From: an uncultured Legionella sp.
GTDB taxonomy: Bacteria; Pseudomonadota; Gammaproteobacteria; Legionellales; Legionellaceae
Length of the DNA: 5,104 nucleotides
NCBI GenBank assembly: GCA_903885895.1
Contig: CAISKC010000483.1
Coordinates: 1-5,104, forward strand
Reading direction: 5' to 3'
The notes under the pieces were generated by a model, which made no database searches, was not told the DNA's origin, and worked only from the letters and a program-made list of their open reading frames with translations. Made by a program: the position numbers and the translations under genes. Position 1 is the stretch's first letter. Each line of letters opens with the position of its first letter. Positions 1 to 5,104 of the stretch are shown piece by piece.

Positions 1-1
1 A

Positions 2-109
2 GCTGATGCCCAAAAAGCAGCTGAAGATAAAAAAGCCGCTGCGCAACAAAAAAGAGCTGATGCCCAAAAAGCAGCTGAAGATAAAAAAGCCGCTGCGCAA
101 CAAAAAAGA
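2..109 (+). repeat. 54-bp tandem repeat, two identical copies (18-residue rod unit)
   Basis: Copies at 2-55 and 56-109 are identical at every base and encode an 18-residue unit running from ADAQKAAED to AAAQQKR. A third, diverging copy starts at 110 (ADAQKAVADQK) and passes into the next repeat type. Base 1 is an A, which fits the last base of a preceding AGA codon, so more copies may lie upstream. Perfect identity including third positions suggests recent duplication or ongoing homogenisation. Confidence 0.95.
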
Positions 110-1096
110 GCTGATGCTCAAAAAGCTGTAGCGGATCAAAAAGCTGCTGCTGCACAGCAAAAAATAGCTGAGGCCAAGAAAGCTGCTGAAGCTAAAAAAG
201 CTGCAGCAGACCAAAAAGCAGCTGCTGCACAGCAAAAAATAGCTGAGGCTAAGAAAGCTGCTGAAGCTAAAAAAGCTGCTTCGTCTCAAAAGACAGCCAC
301 TACGGCTCCAACAACTACTACAGTTTCTAAAACAACGACTGTTTCGACAACCAGTACAGCCCCTACAACTGCTACAGTTTCTAAAACAACCTCTGTTTCA
401 ACAACAAATGCCGCTCCTTCAACTGCCGCATCGCCTGTTTCAACAACAAGTGCATCCCCTACAACTGCTACAGTTTCTAAAACAACCACCGTTTCAACAA
501 CAAATGCTGCGCCTACAACCACTGCACCGCCTGTTTCAGCAACAAACCCAGCCCCTGCAACTGCTACAGTTTCTACAACAACCTCTGTTTCTACGACAGG
601 CACTGCCAACCCTGCTCCTTCAACAACAACTGAGCCCGTGCTAGCAGGCCCCATTGATTGTTTACACGCAATACCAGGTGGTACCGCTATCTCTGAACAG
701 AATTTGTCGATTTGGGGGCAATATGCCGCTGTCAAAGCTTTTGAATATAGTTTCGACCAACTCGATCATCAATTAGAAAAATTAAAAGCTTGTTTTACAA
801 CGTTGGGTTGGAGCGGATTTAACGAAGCATTGCAACAATCTGGAAACATCTCCATCATCAAAACGCAACAACTCGTTGTCAGTAGTCAAGTATCTGGAAA
901 AGCAATTGTCAGTCCCATTAAAAAAGACCAATGGCAAATTATCGTGCCTATAGAAGTTGTTTACCAAAACGAACAAGAAAAATTCACCCAGTCTTTGGCC
1001 GTAATGATGGTTGTAACAAAAAAGACAGCGAACGAGTTGGGCATTATTCAGCTAATCGCAACGGTGACTACTTCCGAAACGCCGTCAGAAAATTAG
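2..1096 (+). CDS. DotI/IcmL-like domain protein with repetitive TolA-like rod and Thr/Ser/Pro-rich linker (5' end missing)
   Basis: The reading frame is open from position 2 to a TAG at 1094-1096, giving 364 visible residues; the start lies upstream of the window. Residues 1-93 are an Ala/Lys/Gln/Glu-rich, probably helical rod like TolA domain II. Residues 94-215 are a Thr/Ser/Pro/Ala-rich, probably extended linker. Residues 216-364 form a globular domain that matches my recollection of the DotI/IcmL family (type IVB secretion): a Trp (W238) followed by Ala/Tyr/Phe positions, FTTLGW, an F..ALQQSG stretch, LVVS, a W.I.VP..V.Y strand pattern, and GIIQL near the end. In the family this domain is periplasmic and held by one N-terminal membrane helix, so an unseen N-terminal anchor is inferred. 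Legionella DotI is only about 212 residues and lacks the rod and linker, so this is a paralogue or accessory protein rather than the core subunit. A GTG at 638 could serve as an internal start, but the open frame and continuous repeats upstream argue against it. Domain call fairly confident; role inferred. Confidence 0.75.
   Translation, partial: ADAQKAAEDKKAAAQQKRADAQKAAEDKKAAAQQKRADAQKAVADQKAAAAQQKIAEAKKAAEAKKAAADQKAAAAQQKIAEAKKAAEAKKAASSQKTATTAPTTTTVSKTTTVSTTSTAPTTATVSKTTSVSTTNAAPSTAASPVSTTSASPTTATVSKTTTVSTTNAAPTTTAPPVSATNPAPATATVSTTTSVSTTGTANPAPSTTTEPVLAGPIDCLHAIPGGTAISEQNLSIWGQYAAVKAFEYSFDQLDHQLEKLKACFTTLGWSGFNEALQQSGNISIIKTQQLVVSSQVSGKAIVSPIKKDQWQIIVPIEVVYQNEQEKFTQSLAVMMVVTKKTANELGIIQLIATVTTSETPSEN
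131..280 (+). repeat. 75-bp tandem repeat, two copies (25-residue rod unit)
   Basis: Copies at 131-205 and 206-280 encode the same 25 residues, running from ADQKAAAAQQK to AAEAKKAA. They differ at five bases (the third positions of the codons at 131, 134, 143, 173 and 203 against their partners), and all five changes are synonymous. This repeat is older than the 54-bp repeat but has been held constant at protein level. Confidence 0.93.
308..649 (+). repeat. 96-bp degenerate tandem repeat (32-residue Thr/Ser/Pro linker unit)
   Basis: A core reading PTTATVSKTT(T/S)VSTT begins at 308, 362, 458 and 554. The last three starts are exactly 96 bp apart, giving 32-residue units at 362-457, 458-553 and 554-649; the third is the most diverged and runs into the globular domain. 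The 308-361 copy is a short 54-bp form lacking the second half (the PVSTT-containing part). The units stay in frame and keep their low-complexity composition, consistent with an extended spacer. Confidence 0.88.
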
Positions 1097-2138
1097 GATC
1101 CAGTCCACCGCTATCAGAAATATTGAAGCGGTGAACCATGGTTCGCTGCTCTAAATTGGGATTGAAAAAAGTCCCTGTGCGTAACGCAATCGTTACAACT
1201 TTCCTATTTTCTACCGTATTCAACTCTGGCGGTAAATTGCTGTATTCAATCATATGTTTAACCTCTGCAATACTTTCAGGGGTTAACCTTGGGTTCATAA
1301 GCCCATGATAAATATCTTTATATGAATTGGTAGTATGGATCCGAGTATTCATATACTCTTCCCACATTGTCGCATCCTGTTTTACCGCAGTAATTTTTTT
1401 CTGGCAATGTTCTGTCAGAGCATAAAATTGCTTGAGGCTAACATTAAATTTCTCTGCCTGAGCTTTGGCAAAATCCTCTTGCTCACGCACAGGACGTGCC
1501 AAGTCGTAACCATCTGCGTTGGTATGACCATAGTACTTCTTAAAATACAATCGTAATGCTTGCTTAGTCGCAACTGTCGTTAAAAAAGCCACGGCAATCG
1601 CTGAAAAATAGACGACCTCAACCATAATCGGTATTGGAATAAAAATAACGGAAGCGACACAGCTCCCAAGAAATATCCCCCAAAATAAGGGGATTTTATG
1701 CGTCGCATGAGAAATATATCCACCTAGCATAGCACCCATCGATATCAGAAATGGTGAACACCCCGTCAATGCAATATAATCAAGCAAAAACTTTGAAAGC
1801 AAAGGCGCCATCACAAAATAACCTAAGACGGCACCCAAAACCAGTGCGATGACAACCGCAGCTAGGATCACTTTAGATTTTAATAATTTTCGACCATAGT
1901 ATATGTGATTGATAGCACGCAAGGCGCTCATAATAGGCGTTAACGCGACATTGTCCAGCACAAATGCCGCCAAAATCCAATAGATCAAAGCAAGGTTTAC
2001 AATATGAAACCAACCTAATCCAAGTAAAAATGCCGCCATGGTGACGGTAAAAAAAGGTCGTGTTTGATAAGAAAACTGCTTATAGCCTTCCGTTGGAAAC
2101 CGTTGAAGAATTGCTTTGATTTCTTTTGCTCTTGGCAT
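1068..2138 (-). CDS. Polytopic inner-membrane protein of unknown function
   Basis: This is a 356-residue protein that I do not recognise. Hydrophobic stretches at about residues 29-45, 47-67, 90-110, 113-135, 150-168 and 170-190 suggest six membrane helices. Positive residues at the N-terminus, in the 74-89 loop and after 192 predict both ends in the cytoplasm. Residues 192-356 form a soluble, mixed-charge C-terminal domain (motifs such as TMWEEYMNTRIH, YHGLMNPRLTPESI, RTGTFFNPN) with no familiar catalytic motif. I chose the ATG at 2138, which begins MPRAKEIK and lies 25 nt after the L,D-transpeptidase stop; an upstream in-frame start at 2234 would add 32 residues encoded inside that gene. 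The ribosome binding site is weak for either start. It appears to be the last gene of the ettA operon, and its final nine or so codons overlap the 3' end of the convergent IcmL-like gene. It may be a lineage-specific envelope protein; a secreted effector is possible but unsupported. Confidence 0.75.
   Translation of the reverse strand: MPRAKEIKAILQRFPTEGYKQFSYQTRPFFTVTMAAFLLGLGWFHIVNLALIYWILAAFVLDNVALTPIMSALRAINHIYYGRKLLKSKVILAAVVIALVLGAVLGYFVMAPLLSKFLLDYIALTGCSPFLISMGAMLGGYISHATHKIPLFWGIFLGSCVASVIFIPIPIMVEVVYFSAIAVAFLTTVATKQALRLYFKKYYGHTNADGYDLARPVREQEDFAKAQAEKFNVSLKQFYALTEHCQKKITAVKQDATMWEEYMNTRIHTTNSYKDIYHGLMNPRLTPESIAEVKHMIEYSNLPPELNTVENRKVVTIALRTGTFFNPNLEQRTMVHRFNISDSGGLDPNFLTAFRK
1106..1133. 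other. Inverted repeat between convergent genes
   Basis: CACCGCT at 1106-1112 and AGCGGTG at 1127-1133 can form a 7-bp stem with a 14-nt loop, starting 9 bp after the plus-strand stop at 1096. The position suits termination of the plus-strand gene, but no T run follows and the sequence lies inside the coding region of the opposing membrane-protein gene. An overlapping perfect palindrome, GAACCATGGTTC, lies at 1133-1144. Function is unproven. Confidence 0.3.
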
Positions 2139-2163
2139 AATAATATTTAAACGCTTTTCGTGG

Positions 2164-2799
2164 CTACCTTGCCAAATTAGATGCGTGTCCTTGAGACTGC
2201 TGTTGCAACCAGCCTCCATCACCATTCTCATCAATATAAGATAACACTATTACTTTGGTACCAAGCGTAATAAAGTTTTCATTCAACCATTTGGCCGCAG
2301 ACGGCAATACACGAACACAGCCGTGACTAGCATTATAGTTAGGCACTTCATAACCAGCGTGAATCGTATATCCCTGGAAAAAATACATACAGTAAGGCAT
2401 TTTAGTACCACCATTCGTTTCGACTGGATACTCACCTGATTTACAATTTAAACCGCGTTTATTATAAACCTTGAATGTACCCGTCACCGTACGACATGAT
2501 TTACCATCCTCATCACATAAATTTTTTCCACCAGAAGCAGCACCGGTCATAACACGTGTACCCTGTGCATCATAAGCCGCCCAAGCAGCCACTTTCGGGT
2601 CAAACACAAATAACTTCTGCCCAGTAGCATGAATCTGTCTAGGGAAATCAGAGCGACCGCGTCTATCTAAAGTATAATAAGCCGAGTGATGCACTTTGCC
2701 TTCATCATCTGTAATATAAGTTGACTCATCAAATTCCACACATCCTACTAACGATGCAGCCATAGCAAGAAGTAGTAAAAAATATTTTTTCTGTATCAT
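2164..2799 (-). CDS. Lipoprotein L,D-transpeptidase (YkuD domain, EnhA/ErfK-like)
   Basis: This is a 211-residue envelope enzyme. A lysine-containing start, a hydrophobic stretch (residues 6-18) and the lipobox LVGC with Cys20 indicate a lipoprotein. The YkuD domain spans about residues 60-187. It carries the hallmark His147 followed by S158-H159-G160-C161-V-R, in which Cys161 is the catalytic nucleophile. The family forms 3-3 peptidoglycan cross-links or attaches proteins to peptidoglycan through meso-diaminopimelate, acting in the periplasm. Four further cysteines (95, 102, 119, 137) surround the region leading to the active site, a form I associate with Legionella/Coxiella EnhA-like proteins; disulfides are plausible. 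The tail after residue 188 includes DENGDGG, which resembles the start of a calcium loop but lacks the full EF-hand pattern. The ATG at 2799 is fixed by an AGAGGA ribosome binding site 6 nt upstream and by the signal peptide. It starts 2 nt after the ettA stop, so co-transcription and translational coupling are likely. Which substrate it acts on cannot be told from sequence. Confidence 0.93.
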   Translation of the reverse strand: MIQKKYFLLLLAMAASLVGCVEFDESTYITDDEGKVHHSAYYTLDRRGRSDFPRQIHATGQKLFVFDPKVAAWAAYDAQGTRVMTGAASGGKNLCDEDGKSCRTVTGTFKVYNKRGLNCKSGEYPVETNGGTKMPYCMYFFQGYTIHAGYEVPNYNASHGCVRVLPSAAKWLNENFITLGTKVIVLSYIDENGDGGWLQQQSQGHASNLAR

Positions 2800-2801
2800 T
2801 G

Positions 2802-4472
2802 TTAATCCTCTAAACGGCGAAATTTCTTTTGAGCACCTTTCGTTTGATCGCCCATTGTTTTGAGCCGTTCCGTTTCATAATCGGTATAATTCCCTTCTAT
2901 AAATACCACACGACCATCCCCTTCAAATGCCATCAAATGGGTACAAACTCTATCTAAAAACCAGCGATCATGCGAAATCACCACTGCCGAACCAGGGAAA
3001 TTCAAAATAGCTTCTTCTAAAGCACGTAGCGTTTCCACATCCAAATCATTGCTGGGTTCATCGAGTAACAAAACATTGGCACCGCGTTTTAGCAATTTAG
3101 CCAAATGCACTCGATTACGCTCACCCCCAGACAATTGACTCATTTTTTTCTGTTGGTCTTGGCCTTTAAAATTAAAGCGTCCTACATAAGCTCTAGACGG
3201 CATTTGGAAAGAGCCGACTTGAATCACATCATGTTTATCAGAAATCTCTTCCCAGACAGTATGGTGATCATTCAAATGATCTCGCATTTGGTCGACATAC
3301 GCCAATTGTACTGTTTCACCAATGCGAACCGTTCCAGCATCCGGCATTTCTTTTTGCATTAATAGTCTTAGAAATGTAGATTTCCCAGCACCATTCGGAC
3401 CAATGATGCCCAATACACCGCCTTTAGGTAAGCTAAAATTTAATCCTTCAAACAGCTGCTTAGATCCATATTTTTTTGCAAGATCTTTACCTTCTATGAC
3501 CAAATCACCTAAGCGTTCACCAGGTGGAATATAAATTTCATTCGTTTCGTTACGTTTTTGAAACTCTTTTGAGTTCATTTCTTCAAAACGCGACAACCGG
3601 GCTTTCGATTTCGCATGGCGACCTTTGGGCGCAGTGCGTACCCATTCTAATTCTGCTTTTAAAATCCGTGCATGCGAAGCTTCTTGTTTTTGCTCTTGAG
3701 ATAACCGCGCCTCTTTTTGTTCTAACCAAGAAGTATAATTACCTTGATAAGGAATGCCCTCACCACGATCCAATTCCAAAATCCACTCAGCAGCATTATC
3801 AAGAAAATACCGATCATGCGTAACAGCCACAACCGTGCCAGGAAAATCTTCTAAATACTTTTCTAACCAACCCACACTTTCTGCATCCAAGTGATTTGTG
3901 GGCTCATCCAACAACAACATATCTGGGTTAGACAGTAACAAGCGGCATAAAGCAACACGTCGCCGCTCTCCGCCTGACAGCACACTCATCTCGGCATCCC
4001 AATCTGGCAATCGAAGTGCTCGCGCTGCAACGTCTAATTTACGATCAAGATCCCAGCCACCGCCTGCTTCAATAGCATGCTGTAATTCACCTTGTTCACT
4101 TAAGAGTTCGGTCATCTCATCGTCAGTCATCGGCTCAGCGAAACGATAGCTAATCTCATCAAATCGGACTAAATTGGCTTTCATGTCCTGTACAGCTTCT
4201 TCCACTATTTCGCGAACTGTTTTTGTTAAATCGACAATCGGTTCTTGGGCTAAGTAGCCAATCCGAGTGCCAGGCTGAGCACGAGCTTCTCCATCATGCT
4301 GTTGATCAACACCCGCCATAATCCGCAATAATGTTGATTTTCCGGAGCCGTTTAATCCCAATACCCCAATTTTTGCACCAGGCAAAAAACTGAGGGAAAT
4401 GTTCTTTAAAATCACGCGTTGATTATCGACTGTTTTCGATACACGGTTCATGGTAAAAATATATTGTGCCAT
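2802..4472 (-). CDS. ettA: Energy-dependent translational throttle protein EttA (ABC-F ATPase)
   Basis: This 556-residue protein is close in length to E. coli EttA (555) and matches it throughout as I recall it, including the MAQ start. EttA binds the ribosomal E site and couples ATP/ADP level to entry into elongation; it is cytoplasmic and has no transporter membrane domain. ABC1 has Walker A G39-S46, signature LSGGE 165-169, Walker B ending D189-E190 and switch His219. The arm insertion lies at about 95-140. The linker that contacts P-site tRNA spans about 242-322 and includes the conserved NETNEIYIPPG stretch. ABC2 has Walker A G358-S365, signature LSGGE 447-451, Walker B ending D471-E472 and His501. 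Both catalytic glutamates are present. One small oddity is DEPSNDLD in ABC2, where Thr is usual (DEPTNDLD). The ATG at 4472 is preferred over the GTG at 4478 because family members begin MAQ and a purine-rich AAAGAG lies at the right distance. First gene of the apparent operon. Confidence 0.97.
   Translation of the reverse strand: MAQYIFTMNRVSKTVDNQRVILKNISLSFLPGAKIGVLGLNGSGKSTLLRIMAGVDQQHDGEARAQPGTRIGYLAQEPIVDLTKTVREIVEEAVQDMKANLVRFDEISYRFAEPMTDDEMTELLSEQGELQHAIEAGGGWDLDRKLDVAARALRLPDWDAEMSVLSGGERRRVALCRLLLSNPDMLLLDEPTNHLDAESVGWLEKYLEDFPGTVVAVTHDRYFLDNAAEWILELDRGEGIPYQGNYTSWLEQKEARLSQEQKQEASHARILKAELEWVRTAPKGRHAKSKARLSRFEEMNSKEFQKRNETNEIYIPPGERLGDLVIEGKDLAKKYGSKQLFEGLNFSLPKGGVLGIIGPNGAGKSTFLRLLMQKEMPDAGTVRIGETVQLAYVDQMRDHLNDHHTVWEEISDKHDVIQVGSFQMPSRAYVGRFNFKGQDQQKKMSQLSGGERNRVHLAKLLKRGANVLLLDEPSNDLDVETLRALEEAILNFPGSAVVISHDRWFLDRVCTHLMAFEGDGRVVFIEGNYTDYETERLKTMGDQTKGAQKKFRRLED
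2806..2811 (-). promoter_or_regulatory. Ribosome binding site of the L,D-transpeptidase inside the ettA 3' end
   Basis: The minus strand reads AGAGGA, 6 nt before the ATG at 2799. It lies within the last codons of ettA, so ribosomes ending on ettA would pass over it, which favours coupled translation. Confidence 0.8.
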
Positions 4473-4477
4473 ACTCA

Positions 4478-4483
4478 CTCTTT
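4478..4483 (-). promoter_or_regulatory. ettA: Ribosome binding site of ettA
   Basis: The minus strand reads AAAGAG, ending 5 nt before the ATG at 4472. If translation began at the GTG at 4478 this purine run would overlap the start codon, which supports the ATG. Confidence 0.55.
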
Positions 4484-4508
4484 ATCGTTATATTATTTGG
4501 CCGCGCGA

Positions 4509-4517
4509 AGTATAACA
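4509..4517 (-). promoter_or_regulatory. Candidate extended -10 promoter for the ettA operon
   Basis: The minus strand reads TGTTATACT, an extended -10 (TGnTATAAT-like) with five of six hexamer matches and no good -35 at 16-18 bp. The predicted transcript start is near 4502, giving a leader of about 30 nt. An alternative is TTGTTA (4513-4518), 17 bp, then TAATAT (4490-4495), but it would leave a leader of only about 11 nt. Pattern-based only. Confidence 0.45.
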
Positions 4518-4602
4518 AATTCCTGAGTATGACGCCATGCTCTACTTCCGGCGGACGAAGCGTAACCTGCCCACTAAAAAAGTTGCACGGCCACTACTAT
4601 GA

Positions 4603-4614
4603 AATTCATGAATT
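4603..4614. promoter_or_regulatory. Perfect 12-bp palindrome, possible operator
   Basis: AATTCATGAATT is its own reverse complement. It lies just upstream of the candidate -10 for the methyltransferase gene, in the space between where -35 and -10 contacts fall, which is a common repressor position. No regulator is identified, and AT-rich palindromes of this size can arise by chance. Confidence 0.3.
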
Positions 4615-4616
4615 CT

Positions 4617-4625
4617 TGCTAGAAT
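4617..4625 (+). promoter_or_regulatory. Candidate extended -10 promoter for the Pcm-like gene
   Basis: TGCTAGAAT is an extended -10 with five of six matches to TATAAT; no convincing -35 is present. Transcription would start near 4632, leaving a leader of about 24 nt that is pyrimidine-rich and has no clear Shine-Dalgarno. An imperfect hairpin, CTTGCT (4615-4620) with AGCAAG (4629-4634), overlaps it. Confidence 0.45.
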
Positions 4626-4655
4626 AGCAGCAAGTCTCGTTTCTTCTGGTTTAAA

Positions 4656-5104
4656 ATGAATAAAATTTTAGCACAAACCAATATGATTAAACAACAATTA
4701 CGCACTGGCAATGTTATGGATGACCATGTTTTAGATTTATATCAAAACATTGCACGCAGTGATTTTATACCGACTGCGTACCGCGCATTTGCCTACTCGG
4801 ATATGCAAATCCCTCTTGCATATGAACAGCGCATGCTTACGCCTCTCGAAGAGGCGTTGATCTTACAATCACTCAAATTACAAGGCCATGAAACCGTCTT
4901 AGAGATTGGTACTGGCAGTGGTTTTTTTACTAATTTGCTGAGTCATCTTGCTAAACAAGTGATATCTGTAGATTGCTTTGCAGAATTCACCAATCAAGCT
5001 AAAAAACTATGCATCTCTCACGGACGAAAAAATATTGAATTTGTCACAAGTGATGGACACAATGGATGGGTCGCTCAAGCACCGTATGATGTCATCGTCA
5101 TGAC
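4656..5104 (+). CDS. Protein-L-isoaspartate O-methyltransferase-like SAM methyltransferase (3' end missing)
   Basis: The frame stays open from the ATG at 4656 to the window end, giving 149 residues of a family usually just over 200 long. The SAM-binding fold is clear: motif I VLEIGTGSGF (81-90), an acidic residue D106 after strand 2, SDGHNGW (132-138, like the DG..GW of PCMT proteins) and YDVIVM (144-149). The N-terminal stretch with NMIKQQLRTGNV and FIPTAYR is typical of the Pcm-like branch often found upstream of tolC-type genes in gammaproteobacteria. The substrate motif differs from true Pcm. Where Pcm has GQTIS before a Pro, this protein has EQRML before T62-P63, so the usual Thr and Ser are replaced by Arg59 and Leu61. 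Family membership is well supported, but isoaspartyl repair activity is doubtful. The ATG at 4656 is chosen because the conserved N-terminal residues precede the next Met (4683). No strong ribosome binding site is visible. Divergent from ettA. Confidence 0.9.
   Translation, partial: MNKILAQTNMIKQQLRTGNVMDDHVLDLYQNIARSDFIPTAYRAFAYSDMQIPLAYEQRMLTPLEEALILQSLKLQGHETVLEIGTGSGFFTNLLSHLAKQVISVDCFAEFTNQAKKLCISHGRKNIEFVTSDGHNGWVAQAPYDVIVM

Noticed and set aside
1..280. Programmed frameshift at the AAAAAAG runs in the rod repeats
   Set aside because: The runs are read as AAA AAA G, not in the A AAA AAG register of known bacterial slippery sites, and the zero frame continues to a real domain. The repeats are also too regular and coding to be a CRISPR array.
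286..735. Minus-strand open frame of 149 codons rich in Val, Glu, Thr and Ala
   Set aside because: It is the antisense of the Thr/Ser/Pro repeats; its apparent VVETV repeats simply mirror the plus-strand repeat, and the plus frame continues into a recognisable domain.
638..1096. Separate short gene starting at GTG 638
   Set aside because: The frame is open without interruption from position 2 and the repeats run into it; there is no ribosome binding site at 638.
1106..1133. Rho-independent terminator for the IcmL-like gene
   Set aside because: The stem is only 7 bp with a 14-nt loop and no T tract follows, so it is kept only as an inverted repeat.
2208..2232. EF-hand calcium loop at the C-terminus of the L,D-transpeptidase (DENGDGG)
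   Set aside because: The loop lacks the acidic residue expected at position 12 and the flanking helices, so chance resemblance is more likely.
3105..4149. Several plus-strand open frames opposite ettA
   Set aside because: They are shadows of a strongly conserved full-length ABC-F gene; none has a recognisable domain or ribosome binding site.
4526..4600. Small RNA or small gene in the ettA-methyltransferase intergenic region
   Set aside because: Only short, weak stems (such as CTTC/GAAG near 4544-4560) and no open frame with a start and ribosome binding site were seen.

Overview
The window is AT-rich bacterial chromosome and most likely comes from a gammaproteobacterium of the order Legionellales (Legionella, Coxiella, Berkiella or Aquicella relatives). 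Three things support this, all from recall of the families and without a search. The first gene ends in a domain that reads as the DotI/IcmL family of Dot/Icm type IVB secretion. The L,D-transpeptidase has the cysteine-bearing form familiar from Legionella/Coxiella EnhA-like proteins. The EttA and Pcm-like proteins are clearly of gammaproteobacterial type. The genus cannot be settled from this window.

Layout: (1) Positions 2-1096, plus strand: the 3' part of a gene whose start lies outside the window. It encodes a Lys/Ala-rich TolA-like helical rod made of tandem repeats, then a Thr/Ser/Pro-rich repeat linker, then a C-terminal IcmL-like domain. (2) Positions 4472-1068, minus strand: an apparent three-gene operon read leftwards. 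It holds ettA (ABC-F translation factor), a lipoprotein L,D-transpeptidase starting 2 nt after ettA, and an unrecognised six-helix membrane protein starting 25 nt later. The last gene converges on gene 1 and overlaps its 3' end by 29 bp. (3) Positions 4473-4655: a divergent intergenic region with an extended -10 promoter candidate in each direction and a perfect 12-bp palindrome. (4) Position 4656 to the window end, plus strand: the 5' part of a Pcm-like SAM methyltransferase, cut off by the window end.

Functionally, the operon joins an energy-sensing ribosome factor, a peptidoglycan cross-linking or anchoring enzyme and a membrane protein. Gene 1 looks like an envelope-spanning accessory protein that presents a type IVB-secretion-like domain in the periplasm. 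The most unusual item is gene 1: an IcmL-like domain on a long repetitive rod and linker, with nested tandem repeats of different apparent ages. I see no RNA genes, insertion sequences, CRISPR arrays or attachment sites.
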